Assembly: GCF_000517065.1 (NCBI RefSeq)
Contig: NZ_KI912105.1
Location: 3,373,725-3,437,724, forward strand
Length of the DNA stretch: 64,000 nt
Reading direction: 5' to 3'
Source of the DNA: Alkaliflexus imshenetskii DSM 15055
GTDB lineage: Bacteria; Bacteroidota; Bacteroidia; Bacteroidales; Marinilabiliaceae
Below the pieces are notes generated by a model. It was not told the origin of the DNA. It was given only the letters and a program-made list of their open reading frames with translations, and made no database searches. A program made the translations under genes and the position numbers. Positions 8,801 to 19,208 of the stretch are shown here, in pieces (the first letter of the stretch is position 1; the number at the start of each line of letters is the position of its first letter).

Positions 8801-9384
8801 TCAATCCATCGATATGGGAAACAGGCTCGTTTAATCCGGAAACCGGCGAACTGAGAACTGGCCAGTGGGGATTTGGCGGCTGGCGATATGACAATGGTCT
8901 TAACCTTTCGGGATATAAATATCTGGTGGTTCGGCTTAAGGTGCCAACCAGCAGTGGTGCTGCTTTCCGAATTTTTGACCAAAGCAATTATTGGGCGCCT
9001 CCGGTTACTTATGATATGGGGTCTGCTACTCAACTGGTTGTTGAACTTAAAAATATGACCAAGAGCGTGAATGGGCAAACCGTGGCGGCCAACCCATCCT
9101 CAATTTACATTGTTGGGTTTTGGTCACATGGCAACGCACCTATCTATATCGACACCATTTATCTTTCTAATTCAGATGATTTAACGCCAACCTCAATTTC
9201 CGAAGAAGTGTTGGCCAATGATTTGGGCAATCTTATTGTGGATGTTTACAGCCTCATGGGCGTTAAAATTCGCTCCGCTGTGCAGATGAAGGACGCCACC
9301 ACAGGATTGCCGCGAGGAGTTTACGTTATTGGCAATGCAGTTGCAGGATATAAAAAAGTTCTGGTTTCAATGTCTGCTTTTTAG
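5839..9384 (+). CDS. GH5 glycanase fused to a GH43-like module, Ig-like domain and C-terminal sorting-type domain
   Basis: An exported 1181-residue multidomain protein. ATG at 5839 is chosen over upstream in-frame starts because it gives a signal peptide ending near PAFA. GH5 spans about 30-350, with acid/base Glu200 in ELANEP and nucleophile Glu307 in AITEIDW; an endo-xylanase role fits the context. A five-bladed GH43-like module follows (about 405-690) with an attached beta-sandwich (about 695-875) like GH43 xylosidase C-termini. By alignment to the GH43 genes at 9504 and 57483 it lacks all three catalytic acids: Ser419, His518 and Arg565 stand in for the base, the pKa modulator and the acid. 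A BIG_2-like Ig domain (about 905-975), a CBM-like region (about 980-1110) and a tail with VDVYSLMG and GLPRGVYVIG resembling a type IX secretion domain complete the protein. Confidence 0.88.
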   Translation: MKRFLLHTILLSLFVTVGLPAFAWVGMPTPRLRVEGRYLKDPHGNIVNLHGTAVTPSPWFNGGQFGTWRWNNYDVEGCLNYNKAVIDKLTDPDEGWFMSYIRLHIDPYWTNLPGTPIPEHDISRFRYDRLVYAVDNVIMPLIDYAKERGLYVILRPPGVCPEEIEVGDDYQQYLTVIWDYLSKHPGLKNADHVMFELANEPVRIKGTDGNMGSNSQAHFDALKLYFQPLVDLIRANGADNILWIPGSAYQSHYKGFAVNPIEGHNIGYAVHIYPGYWGGVRNYNDFKRAWDENVKPVADFAPIAITEIDWSPDGVGSWGVGVTGVAGGEGFGANFKKITDESGNVSWNLLLPDNLLKDADPNGPLAYDGDPEACAYPSYIWWQEYANYDKPKPDFIYQSRSDNGDGTFTNPLIYSDFSSPDVIRAGNRYYMVSSSGNRFSGVTLLSSPDLVNWEYVSNPVENIAGYNALNGTVESKLNYHQGVFYIVVSVSNGQTLLLSATNPEKEWTTIMLSDDIEHAGLFFDADGKVYLYHGVHSLGIKELDDDFQLIGNGVELVSRPESDLRINQMLKNSGYYYLFATYSGVQPSLVVFRSENLTGPYEERAITSDIPFKSGALVETQTGEWWAVLSGETGIFGHTPNLQTISWISGWPVIGALGQTRTTFRKPNVGRTYIGTTLPTTDNFRNYKLGLQWAWSNHAEPSGWSIFERPGFLRLHTVDLGGSLSEAHNILSQRVFGFHSGDKSSYATIRLETGEMLSGDLAGLAIMHGTDDFVGVRSSGGVKQVVVHVNNVEHIGSVIDDDVVYLRVVTNGQTGITNFYYSPDNLNYHIVSEHAVVELNASASVKRFAIFNIATEAAGGYVDIDWFTTEEVFNEDMFYDDRFTGFTEEELTLDYLYMLPEEVEMLLGTNKTISLYALFQDGHSENVTLQAAYSNSNPDVIEIRNGQLIAKKPGETTITASYEGKLGGLKTLEFTVKSMMFPLTAELFNPSIWETGSFNPETGELRTGQWGFGGWRYDNGLNLSGYKYLVVRLKVPTSSGAAFRIFDQSNYWAPPVTYDMGSATQLVVELKNMTKSVNGQTVAANPSSIYIVGFWSHGNAPIYIDTIYLSNSDDLTPTSISEEVLANDLGNLIVDVYSLMGVKIRSAVQMKDATTGLPRGVYVIGNAVAGYKKVLVSMSAF

Positions 9385-9503
9385 CGCAAAGCAATCACGT
9401 GAGTTGTAGCGGTGGTAATAAGTTTAGGCGTGTAACCTGTTGATTTAGTTGAGTTTTAGTACGAATATATAAATGAGTATTTAGTTGATAATTAATTTTT
9501 TGT

Positions 9504-11240
9504 ATGATGAAGAAATTGTTTTTTCAAAGGTTCAGTTTATTGGCAATTACCATACTCCTAAGTATGGCAGGTGTTGCCGATGCTATCGGACAAAGAAATG
9601 CAAACAGAAATGCACCCCTGTTTTCACAATTTGTTTACGAAGGCAACGACCAGGTTTACATTGACAACCCACTGGGACCGGATGAGTTTTACACTCCAAT
9701 CCTTCAGGGCTGTTATCCCGACCCGGCTATTGTGCGACGTGGAGATGACTACTTCATGGTGCATTCGTCATTTGCCATGTTCCCTGGTGTACCAATCTTT
9801 CATTCAAAAGATTTGGTTAACTGGAAGCAGATTGGACACGTTCTCGATCGTAAATCTCAGCTAAAGGTTTATGATTCAGGGATTAGTGCCGGTATTTATG
9901 CTCCAGCGATTAAATTTAATCCGTTCAACGAGACATTTTACATGATTACGACCCAGTTTGCCGGTGGTATTGGTAACATGGTTGTAAAAACAAAAGATCC
10001 TTTTCAAGGATGGAGCGACCCATACAAATTGAACTTTGAAGGGATTGACCCATCTATGTTTTTCGATGATGACGGAAAAGCTTACGTTGTTCACAACGAT
10101 GCTCCAGATGCTGGTAAAGAGCTTTACAGCGGACACCGTGTTATCAAAATCTGGGATTACGATTTGGAGAAAGATCAGGTAATTGCCGGTACGGATAAAA
10201 TTATTGTTGATGGCGGTGTTGACATCACCAAAAAGCCCATTTGGATCGAGATGCCCCATATCTACAAAAAGGATGGCCGTTACTTCTTGATGTGTGCCGA
10301 AGGTGGAACAGGTGGCTGGCATAGCGAAGTGATTTTTGTAAGTGACAGCCCAAGAGGACCCTATGTGCCTGCGCCTAACAATCCTATTTTATCCCAGAGG
10401 TATCTTAACCCAAACCGTCCAAACAGAGTTGAGTGGGCTGGTCATGCCGACTTGGTTGAAGGCCCCGGTGGTAAACTGTATGGCGTATTTCTAGCTATCC
10501 GTCCCAACGAGAAAAACCGTGTGAATATTGGTCGTGAAACGTTTATTTTGCCTGTTGACTGGTCTGGAGAGTTTCCTGTATTTGAAAATGGACTTGTTCC
10601 AATGCAACCTAAGTTAAAAATGCCTGCCGGCGTTGTAAACAAAACCGGAACCGAAGGTTATTTCCCTAACGGAAACTTTACATTTACCGAAAACTTCACT
10701 ACCGAAAAGCTGGATTACAGATGGATTGGAATGAGAGGTCCTCGCGAAGATTTCATCTCTGTTACCCGCCGTGGTCTTCAGATTCGTCCGTTCGAAACCA
10801 ATATCAAAGAAGTTAGACCAATTTCCTCTCTGTTTAAGAGACAAATGCACCAGCGTTTCACCGCATCTACTGTTTTGGAATATACCCCACGGTCGGAGAA
10901 AGACCTCGCCGGAATGGTATGTTACCAGAGTGAGTTGTTCAACTATGTGTTTGGCGTTACCAAAAAAGGAAAAGACTTTTACCTGGTACTTCAACGCACC
11001 GAACGCGGTAAGTCAACAATCATCGCAAGCGAAAAGATTGATGTGAAAAAGCCAATCCACTTGCAGATTGATGCCGATGGTGACAACTATAATTTCAACT
11101 ATTCATTTAATGGCACCGATTACACTACTTTGGGAGGAACCGTATCAGGTGATATTTTGTCGACCAACGTAGCAGGTGGTTTTACCGGTAACCTGATTGG
11201 ATTGTATGCCACATCAGTGAACGATGCACAACCCGAATAG
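9504..11240 (+). CDS. GH43 beta-xylosidase/alpha-L-arabinofuranosidase
   Basis: A 578-residue exported enzyme (signal peptide about residues 1-28) expected to remove xylose or arabinose from xylo-oligosaccharides. The five-bladed GH43 propeller covers about 60-345 with all three catalytic acids visible: base Asp73 in CYPDPA, modulator Asp182 in GIDPS and acid Glu249 in IEMPH. The C-terminal beta-sandwich (about 375-575) is the concanavalin-like domain common on xylosidase-type GH43. It starts 119 bases after the GH5-GH43 gene and ends before a strong terminator. Two ATG codons overlap at the start (9504 and 9507). Substrate choice between xylose and arabinose cannot be settled by eye. Confidence 0.92.
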   Translation: MMKKLFFQRFSLLAITILLSMAGVADAIGQRNANRNAPLFSQFVYEGNDQVYIDNPLGPDEFYTPILQGCYPDPAIVRRGDDYFMVHSSFAMFPGVPIFHSKDLVNWKQIGHVLDRKSQLKVYDSGISAGIYAPAIKFNPFNETFYMITTQFAGGIGNMVVKTKDPFQGWSDPYKLNFEGIDPSMFFDDDGKAYVVHNDAPDAGKELYSGHRVIKIWDYDLEKDQVIAGTDKIIVDGGVDITKKPIWIEMPHIYKKDGRYFLMCAEGGTGGWHSEVIFVSDSPRGPYVPAPNNPILSQRYLNPNRPNRVEWAGHADLVEGPGGKLYGVFLAIRPNEKNRVNIGRETFILPVDWSGEFPVFENGLVPMQPKLKMPAGVVNKTGTEGYFPNGNFTFTENFTTEKLDYRWIGMRGPREDFISVTRRGLQIRPFETNIKEVRPISSLFKRQMHQRFTASTVLEYTPRSEKDLAGMVCYQSELFNYVFGVTKKGKDFYLVLQRTERGKSTIIASEKIDVKKPIHLQIDADGDNYNFNYSFNGTDYTTLGGTVSGDILSTNVAGGFTGNLIGLYATSVNDAQPE

Positions 11241-11328
11241 TTATTGAGAAAATAATATATATTTCTTTTCCATAGTTTGTTTTTAGTTGTGTTGATTCAA
11301 TTGTTTTAGATTGAGCTTGATTGTTGCG

Positions 11329-11366
11329 CCGGCCTATTCTCATTTTGGGAATAGGCCGGTTTTTTT
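11329..11366 (+). terminator. Rho-independent terminator after GH43
   Basis: CCGGCCTATTC (11329-11339) pairs perfectly with GAATAGGCCGG (11349-11359) across a 9-base loop and is followed by seven T. It closes the unit of the two preceding genes. Confidence 0.9.
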
Positions 11367-11724
11367 ATTCGCTGTTACATGATGAACAATGAGCAATTTG
11401 AAATCTGAGATTTTTACATTCTTTGTGTACCAGTTTTTTCGTCACCAGAATAATGGTTTGATGTGCTCCAAACATCCTTACTGCGGGCAAAAATATCTAA
11501 TCTCATAAATCAATTATCTAAAATTGATAAACCATAGCGAAGTGGTTGGTTAATTTTACAATTGTTAAGATTGTTTAGTTTTTATGCCGTAACTTGGCTT
11601 TAAATGTTTGAGCAGAAGGATGTCTGTGCAGCGCGTGTTGTTGCGCTATTGTTTATATCTTCTTTTTGCTGCATAAAAACGCTTCTGACACATTAATTTT
11701 CTCAAACTACAAACTATTTTATCT
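11367..11724. promoter_or_regulatory. Non-coding region upstream of GH8 with TATCTAAAAT sites and a possible promoter
   Basis: No gene is seen. TATCTAAAAT lies at 11515-11524 inside a dyad (TTATC and GATAA half-sites), and the related TATCTAATCT lies at 11494-11503. Farther down, TTG at 11638-11640 and TCTTTTTG at 11661-11668 (one mismatch to the Bacteroidota -7 pattern TAnnTTTG) are 20 bases apart and would give a leader of about 50 bases for the GH8 gene. A short AGCGC/GCGCT hairpin (11630-11647) overlaps that promoter. Confidence 0.35.
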
Positions 11725-12996
11725 ATGAAAAGAAGCGATTTCATTCGTTCGGTTATGATTCTAATTGTTTTAACGATGATTTTTGGATGCAATAACAGTA
11801 CAGAGAAGGGAAGCGAAAGCCCATACCATACCGGCAATTACCGCAATCTCTTTTTGGAAGCCGGTTACAGCCAGGAAGAGATTGATCGAAAAGTAGAAAA
11901 GGCTTATTATGATCTGTTTGAAGGGTCGGATCGAATCTATTTTGAGGTGGGCGATACCATGGGGTATGTCTCTGATTTAAAGAATTTCGATGTGCGCTCT
12001 GAAGGGGTTTCTTATGGTATGATGGCTGCTGTACAATTAGACAAGAAAGATGTGTTTGACCGTATCTGGCGATATGCCAAACACTATATGCAACATCAGG
12101 ATGGGCCACATGAAGCTTATTTTGGTTGGAGTTTTAATCCGCAAACATTAAAGCTTAACTCAAAAGGAAGTGCTTCCGATGGTGAGTTCTGGATTGTTAC
12201 AGCCCTTTTGTTTGCATCTAACCAGTGGGGCAACGATACGGGTGTTGATTATTACGGCGAAGCCCGACGTATTTTGGATGCCATGTGGTCAAAGGATGGC
12301 ACAGGCAACGTTTACAACATCATCAATGTAGAGCATAAACAAATTTCTTTTGTGCCGCATGGAGATGGATATAACTGGACCGACCCATCGTACCATGTAG
12401 CTGCCTTTTATGAGATTTGGGCAGAGTATGCCAACGATGGACGTGAGCAGTTTTACCGCGACTGTGCCGATACTTCACGTGTTTTCCTTCATCGTGCCTG
12501 CCATCCGGTTACCGGACTAAACTCTTGTTATACTGAATTTACCGGAGAACCTCACCCTACACGGTGGATGCCCGAAGGTTTCCGTTACGACTCGTGGCGT
12601 GTACCTATGAACATAGCCATGGATTACACCTGGTATGGAAAAGACACAGAATGGCAGGAAGATTATGCAGCTCGTTTTCAGGCATTTCTTAGGTCACAAG
12701 GGATTGATTCGTTTTTGGATCAGTACAATTTGGATGGTACCACGCCCGAATACATACTTCCGGCCGGCGAATTTCAAAAGCTGAGGCACTCACTTGGTCT
12801 TAAAGCTACTGCTGCCACGGCCTCGTTGGTGAGTAAGGATGAGAATACGCTTGATTTTGTTCATGAGCTTTGGAATGCCAAACTGGAACCATACGAGGAC
12901 GGCTATTTTGACCCCTATTACGATGGTTTGCTATATCTCTTTAGCCTCATGCACCTGAGTGGCAAGTACCAAATTATTACGCCACAACACAATTAA
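11725..12996 (+). CDS. GH8 reducing-end xylose-releasing exo-oligoxylanase, lipoprotein
   Basis: A 423-residue GH8 enzyme. In xylan loci this family removes xylose from the reducing end of xylo-oligosaccharides. The lipobox IFGC puts the lipid-carrying Cys at 22. The (alpha/alpha)6 barrel fills about residues 38-415, with the probable catalytic acid Glu93 in RSEGVSYGMM and the conserved SASDGEFW stretch (Asp152 to Trp156), both family hallmarks. Length matches the usual single-domain enzyme. It follows a terminator and a possible promoter, and is followed 85 bases later by the esterase-GH10 fusion, so the two probably share a transcript. Endo-xylanase activity is the alternative, since both exist in GH8. 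Confidence 0.92.
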   Translation: MKRSDFIRSVMILIVLTMIFGCNNSTEKGSESPYHTGNYRNLFLEAGYSQEEIDRKVEKAYYDLFEGSDRIYFEVGDTMGYVSDLKNFDVRSEGVSYGMMAAVQLDKKDVFDRIWRYAKHYMQHQDGPHEAYFGWSFNPQTLKLNSKGSASDGEFWIVTALLFASNQWGNDTGVDYYGEARRILDAMWSKDGTGNVYNIINVEHKQISFVPHGDGYNWTDPSYHVAAFYEIWAEYANDGREQFYRDCADTSRVFLHRACHPVTGLNSCYTEFTGEPHPTRWMPEGFRYDSWRVPMNIAMDYTWYGKDTEWQEDYAARFQAFLRSQGIDSFLDQYNLDGTTPEYILPAGEFQKLRHSLGLKATAATASLVSKDENTLDFVHELWNAKLEPYEDGYFDPYYDGLLYLFSLMHLSGKYQIITPQHN

Positions 12997-13024
12997 ATGC
13001 CACTGTTAATAAATCAACAATTAA

Positions 13025-14983
<1,959 letters not shown>

Positions 14984-15023
14984 AAAGGTAAATTAAACCT
15001 TCATTTATTGCACTTGTCAAAGG

Positions 15024-15072
15024 GAAGTCGGTCAGTTTGATTTCGGATAGCGAAATTAAACTGACCGACTTC
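15024..15072 (+). terminator. Long perfect hairpin, probable terminator
   Basis: The 15-base arms 15024-15038 and 15058-15072 are perfectly complementary around a 19-base loop that can itself pair further (GATTTCG with CGAAAT). The downstream tract CTATTTTT is a loose T run. It lies 40 bases after the esterase-GH10 stop. Confidence 0.65.
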
Positions 15073-15121
15073 AATCTATTTTTGATAAGGAGTTCCTGTT
15101 CAACCAACAACATGCTACGGC

Positions 15122-15154
15122 TTTGTCTCCATGGTGAACACAGTTTGTCTCCAT
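15122..15154 (+). promoter_or_regulatory. Direct repeat TTTGTCTCCAT x2, 22 bp apart
   Basis: TTTGTCTCCAT occurs at 15122-15132 and again at 15144-15154. A 22-bp period puts both on one face of the helix, as expected for a dimeric activator of AraC/HTCS type. It stands about 115 bases upstream of the first gene of the esterase array. No such regulator is encoded in the window, so binding is inferred. Confidence 0.4.
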
Positions 15155-15268
15155 ATCATCATGGTACTAATCGCTTTTTTATGTAGTGAATTAAATATTA
15201 GTGAGTTGCTGATTGTTTTTCAGTTTATATACCTTAATTCTTAAATCAATTTAAAAAGCTTCAAAAAA

Positions 15269-16432
15269 ATGAAAAAGCTTATCCAGTACATTGCATTATC
15301 AACCCTGGCAATTGGAGGTTTCTCTCATGCACAGGTTGTTGAAGACTTTAAACCTTCATCAGTAAACCAACCCGGAAAAGAGTATCCACAGGTTAATTCC
15401 GAAAGACGCGTGCGCGTCCAAATCTTAGCACCTGATGCAAAATATGTTCAGCTCGACATTGGTGCTGTTAAGTATGATTTGGTGAAGGATGAAAACGGCG
15501 TCTGGACAGGAGAGTCGGCTCCGCAGGACGAAGGGTTTCATTACTACCAGTTGAACATTGACGGTGCATCAGTACCCGACCCCGGAAGTCTCTATTTCTA
15601 TGGCGCAAGCCGATGGGGTAGTGGCATCGAAATACCTGCTCACGACCAGGATTTTTATGCCCTGAAAAATGTGCCACACGGACAGGTTCGTGAGCATATC
15701 TACTTTTCAAAAACAGACAATAGTATGCGTCGATGCTTTATTTATACGCCTCCCTGCTATAATAAAGACCAGAACAAGCGCTATCCTGTGTTGTATCTTC
15801 AGCATGGTGGTGGCGAAAATGAAACCGGATGGTCATCGCAAGGAAGAGCCAATTTAATCATGGACAACCTTATTGCTGAAGGTAAAGCCAACCCATTTAT
15901 TATTGTTATGGATAACGGAACATGGCGTATGCCGGAGAGACCTCAGACAGCTCCCGGTGCCGAGAGACCTCGCGGTGCTTGGCCTCCTGCTGGATGGGCT
16001 GATGGCTTCATGAATGTGCTAACTAAGGATATTATTCCAATGATAGATGAAAACTATCGTACGATAGCCAACCAACAAAACAGAGCTATGGCCGGATTGT
16101 CAATGGGAGCCATGCAAACAAGAGTGATTACACTGGCTAATTCTGATCTGTTCTCACATGTTGGTATGTTTAGCGGTGGCAGCATCTCGGTTGAGGATGT
16201 GGAGAAAAACCCTCAGTTTCTTAAAAATGTTAAAGTGCTTTTTCTGAGTTTCGGAAGCAAAGAGGTTGAAAGTGGACGATACAATCTCGGTTCTGATCCA
16301 AAGTCTAATGTGGAGGAGCTTAATAAGAGAGGGTTAAAAACCCATTATTATGTGTCGCCCGGGACAGATCACGAATGGCAAACGTGGCGCAGAAGCTTGT
16401 ATCAGTTTGCGCCTTTATTGTTTAAAAACTGA
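15269..16432 (+). CDS. CE1-type esterase with N-terminal E-set domain, array member 1
   Basis: A 387-residue exported esterase (signal peptide about 1-21, ending SHAQ), likely a feruloyl or acetyl xylan esterase. Residues about 25-150 form an Ig-like E-set domain resembling CBM48 ([17 protein letters not shown]). Residues about 155-387 are the alpha/beta hydrolase with the nucleophile Ser278 in AGLSMGA and the C-terminal histidine in DHEWQTWRR. It opens a tandem array of four intact copies plus one fossil. It is closest to the next gene, sharing the N-terminal ..NQ.GKEYP..VNSE block. Acyl specificity is unknown. Confidence 0.9.
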   Translation: MKKLIQYIALSTLAIGGFSHAQVVEDFKPSSVNQPGKEYPQVNSERRVRVQILAPDAKYVQLDIGAVKYDLVKDENGVWTGESAPQDEGFHYYQLNIDGASVPDPGSLYFYGASRWGSGIEIPAHDQDFYALKNVPHGQVREHIYFSKTDNSMRRCFIYTPPCYNKDQNKRYPVLYLQHGGGENETGWSSQGRANLIMDNLIAEGKANPFIIVMDNGTWRMPERPQTAPGAERPRGAWPPAGWADGFMNVLTKDIIPMIDENYRTIANQQNRAMAGLSMGAMQTRVITLANSDLFSHVGMFSGGSISVEDVEKNPQFLKNVKVLFLSFGSKEVESGRYNLGSDPKSNVEELNKRGLKTHYYVSPGTDHEWQTWRRSLYQFAPLLFKN

Positions 16433-16469
16433 TTGCCGATATATATAATGTAAAGTAAAAACCGTTGAG

Positions 16470-16499
16470 TGACATCTGGTGAAAACAAGCTTGATGTCA
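16470..16499. other. Intergenic hairpin
   Basis: TGACATC (16470-16476) and GATGTCA (16493-16499) can pair across 16 bases between array members 1 and 2. There is no T run, so RNA processing or stability is more likely than termination. Confidence 0.35.
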
Positions 16500-16517
16500 T
16501 TACAGTGTAAATAATAA

Positions 16518-17630
<1,113 letters not shown>

Positions 17631-17665
17631 GAAACAGTAGCGAATTTCATAAAAGCCTGTTAAAT

Positions 17666-17943
17666 AAAAGTATTGCCTATGGTTCTTGCCTTGTTAACAG
17701 GAGCCATGGGTAATGCTCAATCGGTAAAGGTTGTTGAAGATTTAAACCATCTGAGGTAAACCAACAAAGAGTTTTCCGCCGGTAAACTCCGAAAGAGGTG
17801 TACGTGTTCAAATTGGGTTTTTTGGTGATATGCTTAACGAACAGAAAATTAAGCATGTTTTTTATGAGTCAGAGGAGACCGGTCACCACTGGTTAACTTG
17901 GCGTAGATGTTTATATCAATATGCCCAATTGCTTTTTAAATAA
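17666..17943 (+). pseudogene. Decayed fifth CE1-type esterase (N- and C-terminal remnants only)
   Basis: Conceptual translation with frameshifts recovers both ends of an array esterase. Bases near 17670-17815 give a signal peptide (MVLALLTGAMGNAQ), then VVED and, after a one-base shift, FKPSEVNQ, then EF and, after a second shift, PPVNSERGVRVQIG, matching members 1 and 2. Bases about 17827-17943 give a continuous tail ending HHWLTWRRCLYQYAQLLFK and stop, matching the family C-terminus. About 800-900 bases of the middle, including the catalytic Ser, are gone. A TAA at 17757 ends the short frame that opens at 17679. It cannot encode an active enzyme. Confidence 0.85.
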
Positions 17944-17961
17944 TATTTTAAGTTTTGGATT

Positions 17962-19125
17962 ATGAGAAATAAGGTGAGATGGTTCAAAGTTTGCGCTTTG
18001 GTAATGGGATTTGCAGTTTTTTGCATTAATAATTCCGAAGCACAACCGGTAGAGGACTCAGTTGCAGCATCTACAAACATAAATCTTAATCAATGTCCAT
18101 GCATAATGCCCGATAATAGTGTAGTGTTTCGGGTGAATGCTCCCAATGCGCGGAAAATTCAGATTGATTTGGGCAAAAAGTATGATATGGTTAAGGATGA
18201 AAGTGGGGTGTGGACAGTTCGCACTGAGCCCATTGAACCCGGCTTTCATTATTATTTTCTGGTAATTGATGATGTGCCGGTTGCCGACCCTGCAAGCCAA
18301 TCATTTTTTGGTACAGGTAAGATGACCAGCGGAATAGATATACCTGAAAAGGGGATTGATTTTTACGATATTAAAGATGTTCCTCATGGTTCAATGAGTT
18401 CCAGAATATACTTTTCGAAAGTAACGAACAGCTGGCGAAGATTATATGTTTACACGCCACCGGGATACGACAAAGATATTAACAAAAAGTATCCTGTTGT
18501 TTATTTGCAGCATGGAGGTGGTGAAGACGAAACCGGATGGGTAAATCAGGGAAAAACCAATCTTATTCTTGATAATTTATTTGCCGAGGGAAAGGCTGAG
18601 CCTATGATTGTGGTTATTGCCAACGGAAATGTTAGGGCAACAATGGCAGGTTACACAAGCGAAGCAATGGATAGTTTCAAAAAGGAGATGACCCAGAATA
18701 TTGTTCCTTTTATTGATGAGAATTATAGAACAATACCCGATAGAAGCAACAGAGCACTTTGCGGACTTTCAATGGGTGGAGGACAATCTTTCTATGCAGG
18801 CCTTGAAAACTTGGATGTTTTTAGCGCTGTAGGGATTTTTAGTTCAGGATTATTTGGAGGTATCCACACCTCCTCGGCCAATGCCTTCGATGCCGAAAAG
18901 GAAATGCCAGGCTTACTTTCTAAATCAAATGAGTTTAACAAAAAACTGGATTTGTTCTATATCTCTTGTGGTGACCAAGATATGCGTATTGATCACACTA
19001 AAAAAGCTGTTGCTACAATGCGTGAAAAGGGATTAAGGGTCGAGTTTAATTCCTTCCCCGGTGACCATGAGTGGCAGGTGTGGAGAAAATCGTTTCACGA
19101 TTTTGCTTCGAGGGTCTTTAAATAG
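17962..19125 (+). CDS. CE1-type esterase with N-terminal E-set domain, array member 3
   Basis: A 387-residue exported esterase that begins 18 bases after the fossil copy. The signal peptide ends near SEAQ (about residue 28). The E-set domain (about 40-145) keeps YDMVKDESGVWT, and the hydrolase domain has Ser270 in CGLSMGGG and His in GDHEWQVWRK. It diverges more from members 1 and 2 than they do from each other and carries GLSMGGG like the esterase half of the GH10 fusion. Acetyl or feruloyl xylan esterase is the likely role. Confidence 0.9.
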   Translation: MRNKVRWFKVCALVMGFAVFCINNSEAQPVEDSVAASTNINLNQCPCIMPDNSVVFRVNAPNARKIQIDLGKKYDMVKDESGVWTVRTEPIEPGFHYYFLVIDDVPVADPASQSFFGTGKMTSGIDIPEKGIDFYDIKDVPHGSMSSRIYFSKVTNSWRRLYVYTPPGYDKDINKKYPVVYLQHGGGEDETGWVNQGKTNLILDNLFAEGKAEPMIVVIANGNVRATMAGYTSEAMDSFKKEMTQNIVPFIDENYRTIPDRSNRALCGLSMGGGQSFYAGLENLDVFSAVGIFSSGLFGGIHTSSANAFDAEKEMPGLLSKSNEFNKKLDLFYISCGDQDMRIDHTKKAVATMREKGLRVEFNSFPGDHEWQVWRKSFHDFASRVFK

Positions 19126-19208
19126 CAGAATACCTTTGCCCAATTATTATTATGTGTAATAACGATTACTCTGAACACAAATATTCAGGGACACTATAAT
19201 TAATTATT

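Noticed and set aside
5839-9384. Separate GH5 and GH43 genes joined by read-through
   Set aside because: The frame is continuous with no stop or start context between the domains, and the linker region reads as normal protein.
17679-17759. Short open frame at 17679 as a small exported peptide gene
   Set aside because: It is only the signal-peptide end of the decayed esterase; the homologous reading continues in other frames after the stop.
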